Positions 25,972 to 34,043 of a stretch of 64,000 nt of DNA are shown in pieces. The stretch lies in the NCBI RefSeq assembly GCF_014202115.1, contig NZ_JACHFW010000004.1:62001-126000 (forward strand), in the 5' to 3' direction. The first letter of the stretch is position 1, and each line of letters begins with the position of its first letter. The stretch comes from Catenibacillus scindens. GTDB lineage: Bacteria > Bacillota > Clostridia > Lachnospirales > Lachnospiraceae. A model generated the notes under the pieces. That model did not search any database. It was not told the origin of the DNA and worked only from the letters and a program-made list of their open reading frames with translations. A program made the position numbers and the translations under genes.

Positions 25972-25994
25972 CATGAAGATTCTTCTTCTTGCAA
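25966..25994 (-). promoter_or_regulatory. sigmaA promoter of ispE-gntR
   Basis: Minus strand -35 TTGCAA (25,989-25,994), 17-bp spacer, -10 TATAAT (25,966-25,971). The -10 lies within the tandem operator, so a bound repressor would block it. Confidence 0.5.
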
Positions 25995-26048
25995 CACTGT
26001 TTTTATACCCGCGCAGCTATCCGGAAGGGGCACGGTTACTGTTCACAA

Positions 26049-26082
26049 GTTGCTGTTCGCTGGCTTGCCAGTGAACAGTAAC
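26049..26082. repeat. 34-bp palindromic dispersed repeat (copy 1)
   Basis: GTTGCTGTTCGCTGGC, TT, GCCAGTGAACAGTAAC: a 16-bp stem with a 2-nt loop. The same 34-mer with two changes is at 33,967-34,000. A half-arm GTTACTGTTCAC precedes it. Confidence 0.75.
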
Positions 26083-26109
26083 GGGGCGCGCCTGAATCAC
26101 GATTTCCGG

Positions 26110-27666
26110 CTATCCATGAATAGTGATTACCAGCTTCTGTTTGGGTGAGAGCTGTTCCTGTTCCAGATTATTTGTTGACATAATGTCCTCCATCGTCGTA
26201 TTAAACTTTTTCGCCAAGGTCCACAGCTCATCTCCCGGACGCACAATATATCCGATAATACCGGGTATATTTTCCGCCTGATGCTGGTCGCAGGCTTCTT
26301 CTTTAATATCCTCAATAATGTCCACCTTCATTCGCTTAAAGACAATAGCAGACAGCACAAGCATCATTTTGATTTCGATTTCTTCACTGTCAAGCATATT
26401 GGAGCTGACCTGCTCAAGAACCGGTGAAATCTCATAGGTACAAGTATTATCCATTTCCGGTATCTCAATCTGGCAGGAGAATGGCACCATCCCTTTTAAA
26501 GCATTCACCGGCATACGGTCATCGGCAGCCACATAGAGGATCTGGACATAAACCACACCTTCCACAAGGATCCCGCTCTCATTGATCTGGGTCCGGTCTA
26601 CTTTTACATGGCCTCCGGCCTGGCAGATCTGAAGGATTTTTGCCTGGTCATTTTTTATCTTAATCCGCTGATGCAGCCGCATATCCGACTGATTTTTCAT
26701 GAGAATATTATCAAAAACCGCGGGCCGGTACACAGGTACAAGCTTTTTATCAAGGGCATAGACATCGCTTAATAGTTCTGTTGTTTCGTCCTCGTACACA
26801 GCCATCTCCAGCTCAAGCACAACCTCAATGCCTACATTGCGTGCCTCCATATCGGAATCCCGGCGTACCTCAATTTCCGTATGTATGATCCTGGCCGTAA
26901 TATGTCCGATCATCTCCTCTTTAGCTCCATGACATTCCAGATTTCCGGAAAACGGGGATGTTGTATTGAAAAACTGGAGGGGGTTTTTTTCCTCCTCACT
27001 GGAATACATGACAAAAATTCCCAGTTCTCCCCTCAGACTGATCTTATCGTCCATAAGCCGGATATCCAGATTATCCACTGCGGCATCATTCCACAAAATT
27101 TCCATAATATTGGGCTTATTGGCAGGCACAGTGATCTCATCTTTTATGCGGAATGTATCTTTTTTCTGAATATGTATCTGGCTTGTATCTACACGTCGGG
27201 TCCGGCTGCAGACATCCTTTCCCCCTTCCACATTCAGGGCGGCTTCAATCTCCACAATACAACTGGCGTTTAAGGTCAGGGCGATAATGGAGCGCACGCT
27301 GAGCTTCCGGCTGTTAATCAGACTGGTACGCAGATCTTCCATATCCCACGAAACCTTCACATCATCCCCTTCAGCCACATTGTCCATATTGACAACTTCC
27401 TCAAAATCAATACATCCGTCCATATGATGTATTGGACGGGAGTCATATCCGCTGATGTAAAGAACCGCAAATTCCAGCTTGCCGCAGATGCTTACCTTTC
27501 CTTCCATCACTCTGACTTCCGTAATTTTTATATCCCCATTTTCCTCAATGATCTTATCAATATCCGGCCTAACGTCAGGCACGTTAAAATCATCGTCCAG
27601 TGTCACCTGGGTAAATGCCCGGCCTTTAAACTGATTGGTCCGAATGCGCTTTTTTAAGATTTCCAT
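26110..27666 (-). CDS. sipL: SipL-like spore morphogenesis protein (DUF3794/SPOCS plus LysM)
   Basis: 518 residues with repeated DUF3794 (SPOCS) domains through about residue 450 and a C-terminal LysM domain (about 468-515: Y-I-V-R-P-G-D-E-L-W-T-L-A-K-K-F and L-S-P-K-Q-K-L-V-I). This combination is that of SipL, the clostridial partner of SpoIVA needed for coat assembly round the forespore. The start ATG follows GGGAGG. It is a single-gene unit, flanked by ispE and a PrcB-like lipoprotein gene. Confidence 0.88.
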   Translation of the reverse strand: MEILKKRIRTNQFKGRAFTQVTLDDDFNVPDVRPDIDKIIEENGDIKITEVRVMEGKVSICGKLEFAVLYISGYDSRPIHHMDGCIDFEEVVNMDNVAEGDDVKVSWDMEDLRTSLINSRKLSVRSIIALTLNASCIVEIEAALNVEGGKDVCSRTRRVDTSQIHIQKKDTFRIKDEITVPANKPNIMEILWNDAAVDNLDIRLMDDKISLRGELGIFVMYSSEEEKNPLQFFNTTSPFSGNLECHGAKEEMIGHITARIIHTEIEVRRDSDMEARNVGIEVVLELEMAVYEDETTELLSDVYALDKKLVPVYRPAVFDNILMKNQSDMRLHQRIKIKNDQAKILQICQAGGHVKVDRTQINESGILVEGVVYVQILYVAADDRMPVNALKGMVPFSCQIEIPEMDNTCTYEISPVLEQVSSNMLDSEEIEIKMMLVLSAIVFKRMKVDIIEDIKEEACDQHQAENIPGIIGYIVRPGDELWTLAKKFNTTMEDIMSTNNLEQEQLSPKQKLVITIHG

Positions 27667-27740
27667 AAAAATATCCTCCCTGCAATGATATCTCTTTTAA
27701 AGATATTCCGCCAAAGAGGATATTATGACTGGATCGGAGC

Positions 27741-28157
27741 CTAACTTTCCGGAAAGACCACTGTTTTATCCAGATTTTCAATTTTTATGACAATATACGG
27801 ATAGGACGGCTCCATCACCTGCTCCTCCCCTTTTTGCGGGCCAAGAAGATCGGTGCTGACGCAAATGGTATTTTCTGTATCATAAACCTCCTGCACCTGA
27901 ATGCTGTAGCCGCCGGTTTCCTGTCGCCCATAGCCGATGACAATATATTTATAATTGCCGTCGCTGTAAGTCATCTGAAAAGGATTTTCCTTTTTCTCAT
28001 CAATAAGTTTCTGGATATCCTCCTCGATATTATCGTTAGAGACAACGGTGTAATCCAGATCCGAAAGCTTGGCCTCCGTTGTGTGAATACTTCCGCAGCC
28101 CCAGAGTATAAACGCGGCGGCCAGCAGGGCGGCGCCCATCCAGACAAACTTTTTCAT
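27741..28157 (-). CDS. PrcB C-terminal domain lipoprotein
   Basis: 138-residue secreted lipoprotein: signal peptide with lipobox I-L-W-G-C (Cys near residue 21), then a domain matching the PrcB_C family in its G-Y-G-R-Q-E-T-G-G-Y-S-I-Q-V core and the Y-P-Y-I-V-I-K C-terminal strand. The domain was named for a protease-complex component; function in clostridia unknown. The start is ATG 28,157, 5 nt after GGAGG; the upstream ATG at 28,169 contains that ribosome site. Confidence 0.8.
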   Translation of the reverse strand: MKKFVWMGAALLAAAFILWGCGSIHTTEAKLSDLDYTVVSNDNIEEDIQKLIDEKKENPFQMTYSDGNYKYIVIGYGRQETGGYSIQVQEVYDTENTICVSTDLLGPQKGEEQVMEPSYPYIVIKIENLDKTVVFPES

Positions 28158-28281
28158 ATTTACCTCCATATCACCTGGTCTATTTAAACCTATGTCAGGA
28201 GGCGGATAATTATGATAATCGGATAGGGGAAAGATCCCTTCCCCTATCCGATTATCGCCATGCCCCGATCATCTCGCGGCT

Positions 28282-30012
28282 TTACATCATTTCATTGATC
28301 ATATTAAGGACAGCTTTGCCTAAAGCGGCAGACTTTTCATCGGCGTCCGCCAGGGATGTCCCTTTAACACCATAGTAGAATTTAATCTTCGGCTCGGTGC
28401 CGGAGGGCCGTACACAAAGCCATGTATCATCATTCATATCATAGTAGAGAACGTTGGATGTGGGCAGCCCGGTAGGTGTTACCTTGCCTGTAGCCAGGTC
28501 AACGATCTCATCCTTCTTATAATCTCTTGTAGAAAGCACCTGATATCCGCCCAGCTCTTTCGGCGGGTTATTTCTCAGCGTCTCCATAATAGACTGGATC
28601 TTTGCCAGACCTTCGATACCTGAGAGGGAAATGGCCTTCACGTCATCTTTGTAATAGCCATATTTCTCATACATATCAATCATCGCGTCCCACAAAGTCT
28701 TGCCCTGGGTCCGGTAATAAGCGGCAGCCTCGCACAGAGCCATAGTTGCCACAATGGCGTCTTTATCCCGTGCATGAGTACCGATGAGACAGCCATAGCT
28801 TTCCTCAAAACCAAACAAATATGTACCTTTGCCTGTGGTCTCAAAGTTAAGAATCTGCTGTCCGATATACTTAAATCCGGTGAGGCATTCAATAAGACGG
28901 ATATTGTAATATCTGGCAATGGCGTCCGCCATATTGGTCGTTACAATCGTCTTGATCAAAGCCCCGTCTTCAGGAAGTCCCTTTAATTCCTTCCACTGGC
29001 TGATGGTATATTCTGCCAGCAGGCAGCCAGACATATTTCCGGTCAGGCAATGGTACTCGCCGTTTTTGTCTTTCACCCGCACGCCGAGACGGTCCGCATC
29101 AGGGTCGGTGGCAAGAACAAGATCCGCGTCCAGCTTTTTGGCCAGCTCAAGGCCAAGGACAAAGGCTTCATCGGATTCCGGATTGGGATAACTCACTGTA
29201 GGGAACTCGCCGTCGGGAAGTTCCTGTTCAGGCACAACGTAGACATTATTAAATCCGATCTCCTTGAGGATTCTTCTTGCAGGGATATTGCCTGTACCGT
29301 GGAGAGGTGTATAAACGATCTTTAATTCATCGCCAACAGCCTGAATACTGTCAAAATGTTTCACCTGTTTTTTCAGCTCACCAATATAAGCGTCATCTAC
29401 TTCCTGTCCGATGGTCACATATAGACCTGCGGCAACAGCGGCGTCCTTGTCCATAGTGAGGACATTGTTATAATCGGTCACTGCCTTAACCTCGTCCATA
29501 ATACCGGAATCGTGGGGCGGTGTGATCTGGGCGCCGTCTTCCCAGTATACTTTATAGCCGTTATATTCCGGCGGATTGTGACTGGCTGTAATATTAATTC
29601 CCGCGATACATCCCAGATGACGTACAGCAAAAGAAAGCTCCGGTGTAGGTCTTAAAGACTCAAAACGATAAGCCTTGATGCCGTTGGCAGCCAGGCACAG
29701 CGCCGCTTCCTCAGAAAATTCCGGGGACATACGGCGGGAATCGTAAGCAATGGCCACGCCCTTTTGCTCACCGCCCTGTTTTTTAATGTAGTTGGCCAGG
29801 CCCTGTGTTGTCTTGCGCACCACGTACTTATTCATGCGATTGATCCCCGCACCAATAATCCCTCTAAGTCCCGCAGTTCCAAACTCAAGGTCCATATAAA
29901 AACGTTCTTTAATCTCGTTTTCATCATCCTTAATGCTCAAAAGCTCAGCTTTGGTGGCCTCGTCAAAATAAGGATTTGAAAGCCATTCCTCATAAATCTC
30001 TTTGTAGTCCAT
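28282..30012 (-). CDS. pgcA: Phosphoglucomutase / phosphomannomutase
   Basis: Alpha-D-phosphohexomutase interconverting glucose-1-phosphate and glucose-6-phosphate; 576 residues. The phosphoserine loop T-A-S-H-N-P-P-E-Y-N-G-Y-K, the Mg-binding D-P-D-A-D-R-L-G, the sugar-specificity G-F-E-E-S-Y-G, and the phosphate-binding R-P-S-G-T-E-P-K-I-K are all intact. Length and order of motifs match the PgcA-type enzymes of Firmicutes. The start is ATG 30,012, after AGGAGG; an upstream ATG at 30,030 precedes that site. It feeds glycogen and cell-wall sugar synthesis. Confidence 0.94.
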   Translation of the reverse strand: MDYKEIYEEWLSNPYFDEATKAELLSIKDDENEIKERFYMDLEFGTAGLRGIIGAGINRMNKYVVRKTTQGLANYIKKQGGEQKGVAIAYDSRRMSPEFSEEAALCLAANGIKAYRFESLRPTPELSFAVRHLGCIAGINITASHNPPEYNGYKVYWEDGAQITPPHDSGIMDEVKAVTDYNNVLTMDKDAAVAAGLYVTIGQEVDDAYIGELKKQVKHFDSIQAVGDELKIVYTPLHGTGNIPARRILKEIGFNNVYVVPEQELPDGEFPTVSYPNPESDEAFVLGLELAKKLDADLVLATDPDADRLGVRVKDKNGEYHCLTGNMSGCLLAEYTISQWKELKGLPEDGALIKTIVTTNMADAIARYYNIRLIECLTGFKYIGQQILNFETTGKGTYLFGFEESYGCLIGTHARDKDAIVATMALCEAAAYYRTQGKTLWDAMIDMYEKYGYYKDDVKAISLSGIEGLAKIQSIMETLRNNPPKELGGYQVLSTRDYKKDEIVDLATGKVTPTGLPTSNVLYYDMNDDTWLCVRPSGTEPKIKFYYGVKGTSLADADEKSAALGKAVLNMINEMM

Positions 30013-30182
30013 TGGAATTACCTCCTGCATTCATCAAATGTGATGTAACTTATATGATTCAGATTTATTATAATACATTTTCACAAAAAAATAAAGAATA
30101 ATTTAACCATTTTAGACATTGTTCATTAATTTTTTTCGACTTTTTTTGTGCAATTTTATGATTTTCTTACAAAACTTCCTTT

Positions 30183-31232
30183 TCAACATTCGCATAGCCG
30201 GTCGTAAAACTGCTGAAGAAAATCTTTTCTCACTTCCCTGCTCCTGATAAAAGCCTCAAGCTTTTCCTGATTTCTTCCGCTGGTCCAGCTTTTACGGGTA
30301 TTATAGTAATGATTGGCAATTTTCCAGAATTTTTCCGGAAAAAGCATAAGAATATACAGATAGTTTTTTTCTTCTCTGCTTAGCGGCCGCTCCCGGTCAT
30401 AGGCCTCCACAATGGAAATCCCCAGAGTCACATTCCAGTTGTTTTTCTCCATCACTTTCCGCAAAAATAAATACAAGTCATTAACCTGGATATTTATGTT
30501 CATTTTATCAAAATTTACAGTGGCCATGACCGGTCCGGTCAAATCATGACCGCCCCCCTGACTTTTTACATCCCCCTTTTTCATCAGGATTACATTGTGA
30601 TGATTGTAATCCCCATGGCACAGAGTCCGCTCTTCTAAGGCCCGGCCTATCAGCTCCCCATACCCGCAATTTTCTATCCGTTTTTCTGCCGCTAAAGCCT
30701 GCACCTCAAATTCGTCATAATACTGCAGGTAAAGATTTTCAAAATCTTTTTTCTGTTTACGGTTTTTCATGTAGTTTCTGATTGCGCGCAATTCACGGCA
30801 ATGTCGCTCCAGAAGGGATTTCATAGAACCGTAGCAGTATTTTCCCGCCATATCCGGAGAAATGGGTACCCAGGACATAACTTTGTGGAGCTTTGCCAGA
30901 TTCACCGTCAGCGCCAGAAGATCCTCCCTGGAACGGGTATCGCACTCTCTGCCTTCAAACCATTCTTTCACCACATAATTTTTATCGTATCGGTTTTTTG
31001 TGACCAGCTCCCCATCCCGATTCACCACAATCTGATCCACGTTCATATAGCCCCGGTCCCGGATCGTATATTTTACAAGGGATTCAAAGACAAGGCGGGA
31101 CGGCGCTAGAAAGTACTCCCGTACAATGCGCGGCCCCTCATCGGTACTGCAGATAAACGCCCCCCGGCCGCGGCTGACACTGTCCACATGAAAACTGTAT
31201 TTATCAACGATCTCTCTGATTTTTTCATCCAC
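30183..31232 (-). CDS. CotS-family spore coat protein (kinase-like fold)
   Basis: 349-residue protein with the aminoglycoside-phosphotransferase/CotS fold: C-H-G-D-Y-N-H-H-N-V-I-L is the catalytic-loop equivalent, and N-F-D-K-M-N-I takes the place of the usual metal-binding I-D-F-D. CotS, YutH and CotI-type proteins of this family are coat components. The start is proposed as GTG 31,232, 7 nt after GGAGGG; the ATG at 31,247 begins at that ribosome site itself and is less likely. Single-gene unit. Whether it has kinase activity is unclear. Confidence 0.8.
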   Translation of the reverse strand: MDEKIREIVDKYSFHVDSVSRGRGAFICSTDEGPRIVREYFLAPSRLVFESLVKYTIRDRGYMNVDQIVVNRDGELVTKNRYDKNYVVKEWFEGRECDTRSREDLLALTVNLAKLHKVMSWVPISPDMAGKYCYGSMKSLLERHCRELRAIRNYMKNRKQKKDFENLYLQYYDEFEVQALAAEKRIENCGYGELIGRALEERTLCHGDYNHHNVILMKKGDVKSQGGGHDLTGPVMATVNFDKMNINIQVNDLYLFLRKVMEKNNWNVTLGISIVEAYDRERPLSREEKNYLYILMLFPEKFWKIANHYYNTRKSWTSGRNQEKLEAFIRSREVRKDFLQQFYDRLCEC

Positions 31233-31319
31233 AAAAAATCCCTCCATACATAGAACCAGAACCAACAGTTTCTGTCTAACATATGAAGGGAGAAGGGATT
31301 TTATACCATGCAGATATAT

Positions 31320-31745
31320 TGCCTCTCACTGGCTATCCCTATACTTTTTCCGGTATGCCATAGGGGTCAGCCCGTTTTCTCTCTTAAAAAGCCTTCCTCA
31401 AAAGACCTCTGCAAAAGCTGTTCGGAGAAGCAATTTCCCAGAGATACATAGGCGTTCACTCTCCGATAATCTCCTGGATTTTCTTCAGGATTTGTATAGG
31501 CCAGACGAAGAAAATCCTCATTTCCCGACATTACTTGTAAAATAAAACTGTTAAGGACAGTCAACTCTTTATCTAACTGCCCAATCTGAACAGACAAAAT
31601 TCCCTTTCTCTCTGAAGCGGCATACCGGTTAATATATTGGGTAGCATATAGATTAACGCCAATATTCTGAACAAAAATCAGCGCAATAAGAATACACAGA
31701 AAAATGACAAATTTAGAAATATGTGAAGCGTTCTCTGCTTGTTAC
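31320..31745 (-). pseudogene. Remnant of a membrane-bound AraC-type regulator
   Basis: On the minus strand a reading frame without a start (stop codon just upstream, near 31,740) encodes a membrane segment (F-V-I-F-L-C-I-L-I-A-L-I-F) and the beginning of an extracytoplasmic sensor region up to a stop at 31,367. Just beyond, in another frame, is G-L-T-P-M-A-Y-R-K-K-Y-R, the typical last residues of an AraC HTH domain. The middle of the gene (several hundred codons) has been deleted. Remains of a large sensor-regulator. Confidence 0.7.
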
Positions 31746-31758
31746 GGATATAAACACA

Positions 31759-31788
31759 TATCGCAGTTCCCGAAAATGAGAACTGCGA
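31759..31788. terminator. Hairpin between two gene remnants
   Basis: ATCGCAGTTC and GAACTGCGAT pair around a 10-nt loop. No clear U-tract, so a terminator role is tentative. Confidence 0.35.
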
Positions 31789-31852
31789 TAAACTTTTACA
31801 ATATTCTAAATGTAACCATTAAAAAATATGTACATTTCTCCTTGCATCATTT

Positions 31853-32347
31853 TTACTTTGCCCTTCCTTTTTCTAAACCTTCAGCAATCCACTGTTTTAC
31901 CTGGTCAACGCTGACATTCATTCCCTGAGCAATCTGCTCAACAGAAATTCCCAGGTTTGAAAAGGACACCGCATTTACTTTTTTATTCTTGAGTTCTCCC
32001 TGAGCTATACCATAGGACACGCCCTCATTATACAACGCTTCCATTTCTCTGCACATCCGCTCTATTCCATCCTGTGTCTCTTTTAACTCACGAACCCGGT
32101 CTGCCAAAATCTCACTGTACATATCGCTGGCATTTTTGCAATGAAAATCATGCATTAAACGGCCAAGCTCCGTATCCTCCTGTATGCCGGAATTGACATA
32201 GATAATGTATGCCTTATCATCAAAATCCTGCCCTGCCCTTTTATCTTCTGTAAAAATGTCGTTTTCCTGAATTTTCTTTTGTCTTATCATCCATCGGGAA
32301 AAATAACAATATTGCGCCAAAAAATTTAATGTACAAAATCCCGCCAA
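31853..32347 (-). pseudogene. Truncated Rpn/PD-(D/E)XK nuclease-family transposase
   Basis: The 164-codon frame keeps the C-terminal half of the Rpn-type family: Y-V-N-S-G, L-G-R-L-M-H-D-F-H-C-K-N-A-S-D-M-Y and the helical tail, ending in an H-T-H-like segment (I-S-V-E-Q-I-A-Q-G-M-N-V-S). The N-terminal nuclease domain of about 150-200 residues is absent and the first about 30 codons do not fit the family. The only possible start is a TTG. Probably a dead fragment, next to another remnant, in a decaying stretch of chromosome. Confidence 0.7.
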
Positions 32348-32393
32348 AATAGATTACCCTATTTCTGCAGGATTTCATAGACATCACTTTATG

Positions 32394-32428
32394 GGGAACG
32401 TCATAATAATTTTTATTATGACGTTCCC
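32394..32428. repeat. 35-bp palindrome flanking the dispersed repeat
   Basis: GGGAACGTCATAATAA pairs with TTATTATGACGTTCCC. It directly precedes the conserved repeat block at 32,430 and follows the Rpn remnant; it may also terminate the asnA transcript. Confidence 0.6.
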
Positions 32429-32429
32429 T

Positions 32430-32543
32430 GCGCCGATTTTTGCTGCGCCACGCGCAGATCTTTCCTTACAAAAATCGTGCGCATCCCCCGGAGGGTGTAT
32501 AGGGGCTGTAAAAAATGAGAAATCATTTTTTACAGCCCCTATA
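32430..32543 (+). repeat. Dispersed structured repeat, family A (copy 1) with palindrome
   Basis: A 73-bp block (32,430-32,502) is about 90 percent identical, by hand alignment, to the reverse complement of 61,254-61,326. It contains CGATTTTTG/CAAAAATCG inverted arms and ends CATCCCCCGGAGGGT. It runs into a 46-bp palindrome (32,498-32,543, TATAGGGGCTGTAAAAAATG...). The 61-kb copy is joined at the same point to a different palindrome that also begins TATAG. No coding potential. Confidence 0.75.
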
Positions 32544-32590
32544 AATATTTATATTTCCATAGAATAGACAGGACATACGTCCCAGGGCCA

Positions 32591-33601
32591 TTACAGAAGC
32601 CAAACCCCTTTGGCCTCGCACTCTTCCACCACGCCGGCGGGCCAGAGAGAAGACTGAACCTCGCCCACATGAGCTTTTCTCAGGAAAAACATACAGATTC
32701 TTGACTGACCGATACCGCCGCCGATCGTATACGGCAGCTCGCCGTTAAGCAAGGCTTTCTGGAACGGCAGATTTGCCCGGTCTTCGCATCCTCGGATCTT
32801 TAACTGGCGCATAAGAGATTCCTCATCCACACGGATACCCATGGAAGAAAGTTCCAAAGCCATATCAAGCACCGGATAGTACACTAAAATATCTCCATTT
32901 AAAGACCAGTCGTCATAGTCCGGTGCCCGGCCGTCATGAGGCTTTCCAGATGCCAGATTTCCGCCGATCTGCATGACAAACACTGCGCCTTTTAAACGTG
33001 TAATCTCATTTTCCCGCTCCTTTGGTGTCTTGTCCGGATACATATCTTCCAATTCCTGGGATGTAATAAAATAAATTTCATCCGGAAGGATCGGTTTTAT
33101 GTAGCCGTATTTTTCAGACATATACTTTTCCGTATAGCGAAGGGCGTCATACACTCTGCGCACTGTGTCTTTTAATGTATCAAAATTCCGTTCTTCCTTG
33201 TCAATAATTTTCTCCCAGTCCCACTGATCCACAAAAATAGAATGAAGATTGTCTGTGTCTTCATCTCTGCGGATAGCATTCATATCGGTATAGAGGCCCT
33301 CGCCGTGATGAAAGCCGTAACGTTTTAAAGCGTAACGTTTCCATTTAGCCAGAGAGTGGACAATCTCTACCTCATGATCCGCCTGCTCTTTAATCCCGAA
33401 ACGCACCGGGCGTTCTACACCGTTTAACGTATCGTTCAGACCGCTTTGAGGTTCTACAAATAAAGGCGCAGACACACGGGTCAAGTTTAACTGATTGGCA
33501 AGCTCCCGCTCAAAATAGTCTTTGACATATTTGATGGCAATTTCTGTCTCGCGTATATCCAAAGGCGATGTATAGCCTTCCGGTATGATCAGATGTTCCA
33601 T
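32591..33601 (-). CDS. asnA: Aspartate--ammonia ligase (asparagine synthetase A)
   Basis: 336-residue class-II-tRNA-synthetase-like enzyme making asparagine from aspartate, ATP and ammonia. The family motifs F-V-E-P-Q-S-G-L-N-D, the substrate-binding D-Q-W-D-W-E, and the C-terminal G-G-G-I-G-Q-S-R-I-C-M are intact, and the length is standard. The ATG follows AGGAGG by 6 nt. Monocistronic, with a sigmaA promoter and a structured leader of about 165 nt. Confidence 0.97.
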   Translation of the reverse strand: MEHLIIPEGYTSPLDIRETEIAIKYVKDYFERELANQLNLTRVSAPLFVEPQSGLNDTLNGVERPVRFGIKEQADHEVEIVHSLAKWKRYALKRYGFHHGEGLYTDMNAIRRDEDTDNLHSIFVDQWDWEKIIDKEERNFDTLKDTVRRVYDALRYTEKYMSEKYGYIKPILPDEIYFITSQELEDMYPDKTPKERENEITRLKGAVFVMQIGGNLASGKPHDGRAPDYDDWSLNGDILVYYPVLDMALELSSMGIRVDEESLMRQLKIRGCEDRANLPFQKALLNGELPYTIGGGIGQSRICMFFLRKAHVGEVQSSLWPAGVVEECEAKGVWLL

Positions 33602-33771
33602 GTCAATCCTCCTGTTAATGTTTTATATTTTCAATTCAAGACTCGCGCGCGAGTCTTGGCGCAGTCTCCGGGTCAGCGTCAACTGACATCTCTCAATCCA
33701 AATCTCTGCGCTTTATGTTCCACTCCGGTCATCACCATCGCGGATCGTAGACTTTTAACTTCAACATTACC

Positions 33772-33801
33772 ATATTATCACGTTAAAGCGGCACATGTCA
33801 A
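33772..33801 (-). promoter_or_regulatory. sigmaA promoter of asnA
   Basis: Minus strand -35 TTGACA (33,796-33,801), 18-bp spacer, -10 TAATAT (33,772-33,777) with TG just upstream (extended -10). Confidence 0.6.
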
Positions 33802-33839
33802 TGAAATAATGTCAAACGCAGCATTTACAGGTAACAATT

Positions 33840-33881
33840 CGTTACTGTTCACACAGCAGCCAGACACTTGCTGTCTGGCTG
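33840..33881. repeat. Dispersed repeat arm with hairpin, shared with the gerC end
   Basis: 33,840-33,866 matches 26/27 bases at 20,831-20,857. CAGCCAGACA and TGTCTGGCTG form a hairpin at 33,857-33,881. Confidence 0.65.
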
Positions 33882-33887
33882 CGTCAG

Positions 33888-33920
33888 AATGTGATTCAGG
33901 CGAGAATGTGATTCAGGCGT
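33888..33920. repeat. Tandem duplication of a 15-bp unit
   Basis: AATGTGATTCAGGCG occurs twice, separated by AG, in the repeat-rich region upstream of asnA. Confidence 0.6.
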
Positions 33921-33966
33921 TCGCAAGTTTCTTTTGCGCAGCAAAACTTTAAATAAACCTGCGAAA

Positions 33967-34000
33967 GTTACTGTTCGCTGGCTTGCCAGTGAACAGCAAC
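33967..34000. repeat. 34-bp palindromic dispersed repeat (copy 2)
   Basis: GTTACTGTTCGCTGGC, TT, GCCAGTGAACAGCAAC. It differs from copy 1 (26,049-26,082) at two positions, and the stem is preserved through G-U and A-C type swaps between the arms. It lies 44 bp past the stop codon of the LTA-synthase-like gene. Confidence 0.75.
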
Positions 34001-34043
34001 AACAATTCAGCTATCAGGGATGGGCGGGACTGAACTGTTATAT

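Larger units (their letters stand above)
25860..26109. other. Intergenic region between ispE and sipL
   Basis: Contains the ispE promoter and tandem operator (25,942-25,994) and a repeat-family hairpin at 26,049-26,082. No gene seen. Confidence 0.6.
33602..34043. other. asnA leader and a repeat-rich intergenic region
   Basis: From 33,602 to about 33,765 is the asnA 5' UTR: it holds AAGACTCGCG/CGCGAGTCTT (about 33,636-33,655), CAGTCTCCGGGTCAGCGTCAACTGAC and other potential pairings but no T-box or known riboswitch that I can recognise. Then comes the asnA promoter. From 33,840 to 34,030 the sequence is a mosaic of dispersed repeats: hairpin 33,857-33,881, a tandem AATGTGATTCAGGCG (33,888-33,920), and the 34-bp palindrome. 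No gene. Confidence 0.6.

Noticed and set aside
31853-32347. Intact Rpn-type transposase gene
   Set aside because: The N-terminal nuclease domain is missing and the only start is an unsupported TTG.
33602-33840. T-box leader before asnA
   Set aside because: No UGGN-type antiterminator bulge or stem I motifs recognised, although the gene class makes it plausible.
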